NCBI GenBank assembly: GCA_041580375.1
Contig: JBFGDZ010000002.1
Location: 1 to 47,259 of the forward strand
Origin: JAPUIN01 sp041580375
GTDB taxonomy: Bacteria; Acidobacteriota; Polarisedimenticolia; Gp22-AA2
Direction: 5' to 3'
Length of the DNA stretch: 47,259 nucleotides
The notes beneath the pieces were generated by a model, which saw only the letters and a program-made list of their open reading frames with translations, ran no database searches and had not been told where the DNA came from. Every line of letters begins with the position of its first letter. Position 1 is the stretch's first letter. Below, piece after piece: positions 40,961 to 47,259 of the stretch. The translations under genes and the position numbers were made by a program.

Positions 40961-42534
40961 CGTTCGGGTTCCCGTCCGACGACGTCGTGAACCGCTGGCG
41001 CCGGACTCGACAGGACTCCCCGCGTGTAGCGCTCGGGCCTCAGGAGCTGGTCCGCGGATCGACCGGCGAACCGCATCAGCGGCTGCGGCGCGACGCTGAT
41101 CCAGAGAGTGATCGCGGCGAGGGCGCACATCGAGATCGCCCGAACACGGCGGTTCCGGCCGAGGAGTGCCGCAGGGACGGTTCCGGAGGGAGAACGGGCC
41201 GGGCCGTCGGTCGGCTTCCAGAAGCACTCCTGCCAGATCTTGAGCATGCTGACGAGCGTGAGCAGGCTGGTGGCCAGAGCGGCGGTGACCACCCACCCCT
41301 GACCGGCGAGGAGCCCCGCCCGGATGACGGCCAGTTTGGCCCAGAATCCCGACAGGGGCGGAACCCCCGCGAGACTCAAGGCGGGAATCAGGAACAGAAT
41401 GGCGATCGGCGGCGAGGCGCTCGCGAGTCCGCCCACCCGTCGCAAATCGTCGGTGCCGCGCATCTCCCTGACGGTCCCCGCAACGAGGAACAGATTCGTC
41501 TTCACGACGATATGGTGAGCGATGTAGAAGACGGCGGCCTGCAGGCCCAGATGGCGGATCGACGGGTCCGAGGAGGTCATCATGCCGACGCCCATGATCA
41601 TGTAGCCGATCTGGCTGACGATGTGGAAACTGAGGATCCGGGAGATCGTCTGCTGGGCGACGGCCCCGAGGACGCCGACGATCATCGTCCACGCGGCCAG
41701 CGCGGGGATCCAGCCGAGAACCGGACTCTCATGCGGAAAGACGATCGTGGCGGTGCGGATCAGGGCGTACAGCCCCACCTTCGTGAGAAGCCCCGCGAAC
41801 AGGGCCCCGATCGCGGACGGGGGCGTCGGGTAGCTGGCCGGCAGCCAGAAGTACAGCGGGAAGATCGCCGCCTTGATGCCGAATCCGACGAAGAGCAATG
41901 ACTGAACCGCGATCAGAAGATTCGGATGGGTCGACGCGATGCGGGCGGCCGACTCGTGCAGATCGGCCATGTTCAGAGTCCCGGTCGCCCCGTAGATGAG
42001 ACCGGTCGCCGCCAGGAACATCGCCGAGCACAGCAGATTGAGCCCGACGTACTTGATCGCGCCCTCCATCTGCCTCCGGCCGCCGCCGAGGGCGAGCAGG
42101 ACGAAGCTCGCGGTCAGCATCACCTCGAACCACACGTAGAGGTTGAACAAATCGCCGGTGAGAAAGGCGCCCGACACGCCGGCCAGCAGCACATGAAATA
42201 TCGGATAGAACCCCCGCGACCGAGCCTCATCCGGGATGTCCGCCAGGGAGTAGACGGCGACCCCCAGGCCCACGCATCCCGCCAGAACGAGCATCAGGGC
42301 GCCGAAGAGATCGGCCGCGAGCGTGATGCCGAAGGGCGCCGGCCAGCTCCCGACCTGGAGCACCAGCAGCTCCTGCGCGGACGCGCGGGACAGGAGGACG
42401 AGGGCGGCCCCCAGCTCCGCCGCGGCTCCCGCCGTCCCCGCCCAGCGCTGAAACACGGGGTGGCGCCATCCGACCAGGCACAGGGCCGCGGTCAGCAGGG
42501 GAATCAGCAGGGGCAGAACCAGCATCGTCGTCAC
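40957..42534 (-). CDS. mnhD: Mrp-type Na+/H+ antiporter subunit D
   Basis: Proton-translocating subunit of 525 residues, homologous to NuoM/NuoN of complex I, with about 14 helices. Conserved elements visible include FNLYVWFEVMLTASFVLLAL (Glu in the helix 5 region), LSFHIVSQIGYMIMGVG, and AHHIVVKTNLFLVAG, with Lys/His residues of the half-channel. The start at ATG 42534 overlaps the stop of mnhC by 4 bp. Its length matches other MrpD proteins. Confidence 0.96.
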   Translation of the reverse strand: MTTMLVLPLLIPLLTAALCLVGWRHPVFQRWAGTAGAAAELGAALVLLSRASAQELLVLQVGSWPAPFGITLAADLFGALMLVLAGCVGLGVAVYSLADIPDEARSRGFYPIFHVLLAGVSGAFLTGDLFNLYVWFEVMLTASFVLLALGGGRRQMEGAIKYVGLNLLCSAMFLAATGLIYGATGTLNMADLHESAARIASTHPNLLIAVQSLLFVGFGIKAAIFPLYFWLPASYPTPPSAIGALFAGLLTKVGLYALIRTATIVFPHESPVLGWIPALAAWTMIVGVLGAVAQQTISRILSFHIVSQIGYMIMGVGMMTSSDPSIRHLGLQAAVFYIAHHIVVKTNLFLVAGTVREMRGTDDLRRVGGLASASPPIAILFLIPALSLAGVPPLSGFWAKLAVIRAGLLAGQGWVVTAALATSLLTLVSMLKIWQECFWKPTDGPARSPSGTVPAALLGRNRRVRAISMCALAAITLWISVAPQPLMRFAGRSADQLLRPERYTRGVLSSPAPAVHDVVGREPER

Positions 42535-42875
42535 GGATCCTCCCTGAGCTCGTCGACGTCGTCTGTGCCGGTGACCCGGTAAACCTGTCTCACCAGAACC
42601 GCTGTAAAGGCGACGACGGCGAAGCCGATGACGATGGCGGTGAGAACGAGAGCCTGCGGGACGGGATCCGCCGATCCGGCATCCGGCGCCTCAGCACCGA
42701 GCCGGGCGATCGGGGGTGACGCGCGCACCAGTCCTCCCACGACGAAGAGGAGGAGATTCGCGGCGTGGCCGAGGAGAACGAGCCCGAACAGGAACTTGAC
42801 GAGGCTGCGCCGGAACATCAGATAGAGCCCTGCCGTGTAAAGGGCTCCGACGATCAGAGCAAGGACCACGTACAT
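42531..42875 (-). CDS. mnhC: Mrp-type Na+/H+ antiporter subunit C
   Basis: NuoK-like membrane subunit, 114 residues, three helices (LALIVGALYTAGLYLMF; LVKFLFGLVLLGHAANLLLFVVGG; ALVLTAIVIGFAVVAFTAVLV). The GHAANLLLFV and DPVPQALVLTAIVIGFA sequences are the C-subunit/NuoK signature. Coupled to mnhD through ATGA and 4 bp after mnhB. Confidence 0.96.
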   Translation of the reverse strand: MYVVLALIVGALYTAGLYLMFRRSLVKFLFGLVLLGHAANLLLFVVGGLVRASPPIARLGAEAPDAGSADPVPQALVLTAIVIGFAVVAFTAVLVRQVYRVTGTDDVDELREDP

Positions 42876-42879
42876 GAAC

Positions 42880-43287
42880 TCACTCCTCGCTCAGCGACAG
42901 GTAGACGAGCAGGATGGTCCCGAACACGACGAGGTAGACCCCGAGATCGAAAAGAAGCACCGATCCGATCTTCCCGACGCCGGGAAGCGACCAGGCGGAC
43001 CATGTGCCGGTCAGGAAGGGCCGGCCTCCCAGCGCCGCCGGCACGCCGCTGGCGAGCGCCGCCAGGAGCCCGCATCCGACAATCGCCTTCGGATCCAGAC
43101 CGAGAAGCTCTTCGATGGCGCGTCGCCCGTGGGCGAGCCCGTGCAGAGCGAACCCTCCGCCGAGCAGCAGGCCCCCCGTGAAGCCGCCGCCGGGTTGCTG
43201 GTGTCCCCGCAGAAGCAGAAACAGCGAAAACATTGCGAAGATGATCAGCAGAAAGCGGCTCGATGTCTTCAGAATCAGGGAGCCCAT
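42880..43287 (-). CDS. mnhB: Mrp-type Na+/H+ antiporter subunit B
   Basis: A 135-residue membrane protein with four helices. The sequence LRGHQQPGGGFTGGLLLG is the MnhB signature; GPFL-like TGTWSAWSLPGVGKIGS and DLGVYLVVFGTILLV follow. ATG 43287 abuts the stop of mnhA at 43288 with no gap. Confidence 0.96.
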   Translation of the reverse strand: MGSLILKTSSRFLLIIFAMFSLFLLLRGHQQPGGGFTGGLLLGGGFALHGLAHGRRAIEELLGLDPKAIVGCGLLAALASGVPAALGGRPFLTGTWSAWSLPGVGKIGSVLLFDLGVYLVVFGTILLVYLSLSEE

Positions 43288-45630
43288 TCAGCCGCTCCTC
43301 GAACGGGTCGCGATCGAGCGCGTCAGGGCGAACACGCCGATGCCCGCCATCGCGAGCACGGTGATCTCGCCGAGCGTATCCAGCGCGCGAAAGTCGACGA
43401 GGATGACGTTGACCACGTTACGGCCGTGGGCGGCCGCGACGCTCTGCGATCGGAAGAAGTCCGCGAGCGTCGATTGAAGACGGACCGCGGGGACGATCAG
43501 GACGAGAGCCGCCATCAGCACACCGACGCCTCCCGCGACGGCGAGGTCCCTCAGCCGAACGGACAGGGTGCTGCGCCTGGAGAACGGTGGAAGATGATGG
43601 AAGACGAGGACGAAGAGGATGACCGTCTGGATCTCCACCATGATCTGGGTGATGGCGAGATCCGGCGCGCTGAACACGGCGAAGATGAGCGCGATCGCGA
43701 GCCCCGTGACGCCGAGAGCGGCGATCCCCGTGAGACGGGATCGGGAACGGACCGTGAGAACGACGCCCGCGAGAACGAGAACCGCGAGCAGCGCCTCGTG
43801 GAACTTCACGTCCCAGAGATCGAGGGTTCGGATCTCCAGATCCGCCAGGAATAACGACGACCCGACCAGAATGATCGCGCTCACGAGCACGATCAGGAGG
43901 TAGCGGCGAAAGGAACCGCTCTGGATCTGCGCCGTCAGACCGCCCGCCAGACGGAGCAGACCCGCATAGCCCCGCTCGTAGAGGCGATCGGGGCCCCACC
44001 GGAGGATCGCCCCGGGTCGGGGCCAGCGACGGTGGACTCCGCGTCGTATGCCGACGTACACCGCGAATCCGGCCGCGAGGGTCAGGCCGCTGAGGAGCAT
44101 GAGGATCATCGCCTCGAGGCTCAGTCCGTGCCAGAGCTTCAGCTTCATGTCCACGGGCCACCCGAGGATCGCCGTCGCGGTCGCCGATCCGATGTGCCGG
44201 GCGAACGGTCCCGGAGCCAGCCCCACGAGCAGGCCGAGCGCGGCGAGTACGATCGGCGCAGCCAGCATCGGCAGCGGCGCCTCGTGAGGGGGCCGCGGCG
44301 TGGGGTGAACGCGTCCCAGAAACGGGCGGATGCCCACGCGCAGGGCCGAGGCCACGAGCAGCACGTTCGATGTGATGGCGAGGAGAATCAACCACTGCCC
44401 GATCGACTCACGGTCCAGTTTCGCCTCGAACAGGAGCTCCTTGCCGAGGAAGCCGAACAACGGCGGAGCACCCGCCTTGCTCAGGGCCGCGAGCAGGCCG
44501 GCGGCCGCCGTCACGGGCATGAGACGGATCAGCCCGCCGAGCCGATCGGCGTCGCGCGTCCCGGTCCCGTGATCGATGTTGCCCGCGACGAGAAACAGGG
44601 CCCCCTTGTACAGGGCGTGGGCGAAGAGGAACACGACGAGCGCCTCGACCGCCTTGTCCGTTCCGACCCCCAGCAGCAGGACGAGCGTGCCGAGGACGCT
44701 GATCGTCGTGTAGGCCAGGATGCGTTTCAGATCGCGCTGGCCGAGAGCCATCGCGGCGGCCAGGAGCATCGTGGCGCCGCCTATCGAGATCAGGAGGATC
44801 TGCCAGAGCGGCGTCCCTCCGAGATGAGGATGCAGCCGGGCGAGGAGATAGACGCCCGCCTTCACCATGGTCGCCGAATGAAGGAAGGCGCTGACGGGCG
44901 TTGGCGCCGCCATCGCGGCCGGGAGCCAGAAGTGAAACGGAACCTGAGCGGATTTCACGAAGGCTCCCAGGGTGATGAAGACCAGGATCAGGGGATAGCG
45001 TGAGTCCTGACGGAGGTCGACCAGTCCGAGCGAGGAGATCCTCGAAGCCTGCTCGAGTGACAGGCCCAGATCCTGGCCCGCCTGGATCGCGAGCAGAATC
45101 CCCACGAGGAGCAGGATCCCCCCGGATCCGGTCACGAGGAGACTCTTGAGGGCGGCGCTGCGGGAAGCCTCGGACTCGTGATGAAAGCCGATCAGCAGAT
45201 ACGAGGCGACCCCGGTCAGCTCCCAGAACACGAACAGGGTGATCCAGTTGTCGCTCAGGACGAGGCCGATCATCGAGCCCAGGAAGAGCAGAAGGTAAGC
45301 CAGAAACGGACCGAGGCGCCGGTGGTCGGAAAGATACGCGCCCGAATACAGGATGACGAGCGAGCCGATCAGCAGAATCAGCAGCGTGAAGGCATTGGAC
45401 AGGCCGTCGAGTAGAAACGTGAGGTCGGCACCGAGGGAAGGGACCCAATCGATCCGCTCCACGATGATCGAGCCCGGCGTCACGGGAGCGTATCGCAGGA
45501 AGCGGAGTCCGAGGAGAAGCGGGATCCCGGCCAGGATCCAGGCGGTGGCCCTGCCCAAGCGTCCGGCCAGCACGGGGACGAGCGCCGCCAGCAGGAAGAG
45601 AACCAGGATGCCCGACAGCATCAGGGCCAC
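43288..45630 (-). CDS. mnhA: Mrp-type Na+/H+ antiporter subunit A
   Basis: Largest antiporter subunit, 780 residues, homologous to NuoL with a C-terminal MbhD/MbhE-type extension. Motifs: NWITLFVFWELTGVASYLLIGF (Glu of helix 5), HSATMVKAGVYLLARLHP (Lys), and LFAHALYKGALFLVAGNIDHGTG. The C-terminal section contains FSAPDLAITQIMVEIQTVILF, the conserved D-region, and ends with NVILVDFRALDTLGEITVLA. The frame opens GTG-GCC-CTG-ATG; either GTG 45630 or ATG 45621 may be used. With B to G downstream it makes a complete seven-subunit group 1 type operon. Confidence 0.96.
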   Translation of the reverse strand: MALMLSGILVLFLLAALVPVLAGRLGRATAWILAGIPLLLGLRFLRYAPVTPGSIIVERIDWVPSLGADLTFLLDGLSNAFTLLILLIGSLVILYSGAYLSDHRRLGPFLAYLLLFLGSMIGLVLSDNWITLFVFWELTGVASYLLIGFHHESEASRSAALKSLLVTGSGGILLLVGILLAIQAGQDLGLSLEQASRISSLGLVDLRQDSRYPLILVFITLGAFVKSAQVPFHFWLPAAMAAPTPVSAFLHSATMVKAGVYLLARLHPHLGGTPLWQILLISIGGATMLLAAAMALGQRDLKRILAYTTISVLGTLVLLLGVGTDKAVEALVVFLFAHALYKGALFLVAGNIDHGTGTRDADRLGGLIRLMPVTAAAGLLAALSKAGAPPLFGFLGKELLFEAKLDRESIGQWLILLAITSNVLLVASALRVGIRPFLGRVHPTPRPPHEAPLPMLAAPIVLAALGLLVGLAPGPFARHIGSATATAILGWPVDMKLKLWHGLSLEAMILMLLSGLTLAAGFAVYVGIRRGVHRRWPRPGAILRWGPDRLYERGYAGLLRLAGGLTAQIQSGSFRRYLLIVLVSAIILVGSSLFLADLEIRTLDLWDVKFHEALLAVLVLAGVVLTVRSRSRLTGIAALGVTGLAIALIFAVFSAPDLAITQIMVEIQTVILFVLVFHHLPPFSRRSTLSVRLRDLAVAGGVGVLMAALVLIVPAVRLQSTLADFFRSQSVAAAHGRNVVNVILVDFRALDTLGEITVLAMAGIGVFALTRSIATRSRSG

Positions 45631-45722
45631 CCGGTCGGAACGGTACGGTGCGACCGGTCAGAGAGTCCCGTCACCATCTTCTGTCCCGGGATCCGCGCGT
45701 CCGCCGAAGCCCCCTCGGCGTC

Positions 45723-46673
45723 TCAATCCTCGAGGCGGACGGGAGTGACAAAGTTCCGAGGCTTCACGGTGAGCACAGAGCAGTCGACGCGGCCGAGCAC
45801 CTTTTCCGAGGTGTTGCCGATGAGAAGGCCGGCGATCCCCGTGCGGCTGATGGTCCCCATCACGATCAGATCGATCCGCTTGCGCTGCGCCATGTTGAGA
45901 ATCAGATCCTCGGGCTCCCCCTTGAGCATGTGCACCCGCGAACGCCGGGGATCCAGCGTGTAGTGCGACAGCAGATCATCCAGCATGCGTCGATGGTTCT
46001 CCCGTGCCTGCTCGATGAGCGCTTTCATCTGATCGGCCGGTGTGTTGACCCTGGAGCTTCTCAGCACGGATTCACCGTAGAGGGACCATGCGTGGATGAT
46101 GTGCAGCTCGCTCTTCTCCGACGCCGCGAGGGAAGTGCTCAGGTCGAGGATCAGGCGATTCAGATCCTCAGGCCGATCGCTCTCGGGGTCGGGATCCACA
46201 GCAGCGAGGATCCGAGAGAATCGCCTCTTCGTCGATGGCTTGATGATCCAGACGGGACAGGGGCATTTGCGGAGAAGATGAAGGCCCGTGCTGCTGAACA
46301 GCGGGCTCCGTTTCGTCTCGCCCCCCTCGGCCCGCTTCATCACCAGATCGTGTCCGTCGCGCAGGACCTGGCGGATGATCTCGATGAACGGCGTGCCGAC
46401 CGCGACCCTCGTCGTTGCCGCGACACCGCGCTTCTTGGCGATCGATACGAACTTCTCCAGAGCACGCTCTCTGTGCTCGCGGACGAGCCGAATCGGATCC
46501 ACGGGGTGCGACTTCTGCCAGAAGCTCAAATACGGAGGAGGTATCTGATCCTGGGCGTCGATCACAGTCAGGCGAGCCCCGTTTTGGCCGGCGAGATCGA
46601 CCGCCCTCGCGAAGGCGCCCGCCGGCCGGAGCTCCCGATCGGCCACGAAGAGGATGTTGCGGAATCGTTTCAT
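45723..46673 (-). CDS. Tandem UspA-domain universal stress protein
   Basis: Cytoplasmic protein of 316 residues with two Usp domains (about 1-145 and 155-310), like E. coli UspE. ATG 46673 begins MKRFRNILFVADREL, the usual Usp start; an upstream ATG at 46733 adds 20 atypical residues. The second domain has the ATP-binding pattern IVMGTISRTGIAGLLIGNTSE (in part GTISRTGIAGLLIGNTSE) and SVLTVKP; the first lacks the G-2x-G-9x-G motif, having KRAEGGETKRSPLFSST. It sits 92 bp upstream of mnhA on the same strand, so it could share the Mrp transcript. Confidence 0.93.
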   Translation of the reverse strand: MKRFRNILFVADRELRPAGAFARAVDLAGQNGARLTVIDAQDQIPPPYLSFWQKSHPVDPIRLVREHRERALEKFVSIAKKRGVAATTRVAVGTPFIEIIRQVLRDGHDLVMKRAEGGETKRSPLFSSTGLHLLRKCPCPVWIIKPSTKRRFSRILAAVDPDPESDRPEDLNRLILDLSTSLAASEKSELHIIHAWSLYGESVLRSSRVNTPADQMKALIEQARENHRRMLDDLLSHYTLDPRRSRVHMLKGEPEDLILNMAQRKRIDLIVMGTISRTGIAGLLIGNTSEKVLGRVDCSVLTVKPRNFVTPVRLED

Positions 46674-46963
46674 CGATCCGATCGCGCTCGAATCTGTCGG
46701 AGCGCCCGGCTCATCCGGATCGCCGAGGAACACGCAGGATCCAGTCGCCGCGCATCTCCCAGTGTCGTGCCGCGAAATACTACCACACGGGAACGTCGGA
46801 CGAGCCGGCGACGCTCCGAAGGCGCGCCGGCGCGTGGGTCCGCGAGCGCTGTGCTCCGCCCGCGCGAAGTGCCCGTGGCGAAGTCGGCCCCCCGCACGTT
46901 CGCCGCGGCCCGGGCGTATGAGCCGGATGGAAGCCGGTGTTCGAATCAGGGGAGGTGCCGGCC

Positions 46964-47259
46964 ATGCGCATCACGAGCAGGGCGGCGATCGTCGCGGGAA
47001 TCATTCTGTTGATTCCGTCGTCGGTGTTCACCGATCGTTCGACCGCGGCCGGAACGGCGAGTCCGGAGGTCCGGCTCTTGAGCCTGCAGGTCTTCTGGAT
47101 GGATCGGGAAGGGTCCCCGCTTGCGGGCGACGCCGCGGGAGTGGCCCTCGTGCCGGGTCGCGATCCCGGCCGGGATTTCTACGTTCTCACCGGCCGGAGC
47201 GGGGAACGGGCCGCGCAACGGTCGGTCCGCTTCGAGACGATCATCGGGACGCGGTCGAG
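46964..47259 (+). CDS. Exported protein of unknown function, N-terminal part
   Basis: Reading frame open to the right edge, 98 complete codons. ATG 46964 lies 8 nt after GGGGAGGT. The N-terminus has two basic residues, a hydrophobic core (AAIVAGIILLIPSSVF) and a small-residue cleavage region (STAAGTASP), so it is a Sec substrate. The mature start has beta-strand character (VRLLSLQVFWMD, DFYVLTGRSG). Not enough is present to name a family. The 290-bp gap to the universal stress protein gene, which it diverges from, shows no clear promoter or other element. Confidence 0.7.
   Translation, partial: MRITSRAAIVAGIILLIPSSVFTDRSTAAGTASPEVRLLSLQVFWMDREGSPLAGDAAGVALVPGRDPGRDFYVLTGRSGERAAQRSVRFETIIGTRS

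Overview
The window is a contiguous piece of a GC-rich, compact Gram-negative chromosome. There is no plasmid, phage, insertion sequence or CRISPR signature. Many exported lipoproteins, a Ser/Thr kinase with a TolB/WD40-like C-terminus, secreted M1/M2/M14/M48 peptidases and a CGNR regulator suggest Acidobacteriota or a neighbouring uncultured lineage; this placement is inference. Long open frames opposite real genes are common because of the base composition and are left out.

Layout: 1-3306 (minus) glutamate dehydrogenase (cut by the left edge), M2 dipeptidyl carboxypeptidase and a GNAT. 3439-5825 (plus) M48 lipoprotein peptidase and an EamA exporter. 5839-7740 (minus) thioesterase and an overlapping alkA-ogt DNA alkylation repair pair. 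7896-10406 a large exported HEAT-like protein. 10450-10524 a CAU-anticodon tRNA with promoter and hairpin. 10577-12690 (minus) exported amidohydrolase and a YgbA-like protein. 12748-14770 a CGNR regulator divergent from an EamA transporter plus a small ABM-fold protein, with a nested palindrome between. 14814-16973 (minus) SLC13 transporter and a Cys-rich lipoprotein. 17141-22593 the N-acetylglutaminylglutamine amide (NAGGN) osmolyte locus with a MarR regulator at the head of the biosynthetic operon. 22624-30288 exported methyltransferase-like lipoprotein, Ser/Thr kinase, serine hydrolase and M1 aminopeptidase. 30401-31462 a SurA/DsbA-like lipoprotein read through an in-frame TGA. 31483-37944 two SDRs, a methyltransferase, an M14 peptidase and a membrane protein. 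37941-39720 (minus) patatin and a sigma factor. 39881-45630 (minus) a complete seven-gene Mrp Na+/H+ antiporter operon, then a tandem UspA protein and a partial exported protein at the right edge.

The most striking item is the DsbA-like gene at 30401-31462. A TGA at 31025-31027 stands exactly where the first cysteine of the thioredoxin CxxC motif belongs (TGA-Pro-Tyr-Cys). The frame continues for 144 conserved codons. A hairpin follows whose apical GGTC begins 18 nt after the TGA, the same spacing and loop sequence I recall for the E. coli fdhF SECIS. I read it as a selenocysteine-containing envelope thiol oxidoreductase.

Functional themes: osmotic and sodium stress (NAGGN trio, Mrp antiporter, Usp), envelope protein and peptide turnover (M1, M2, M14, M42, M48, serine hydrolase feeding amino acid catabolism through glutamate dehydrogenase), and alkylation and nitrosative stress (AlkA, Ogt, YgbA).
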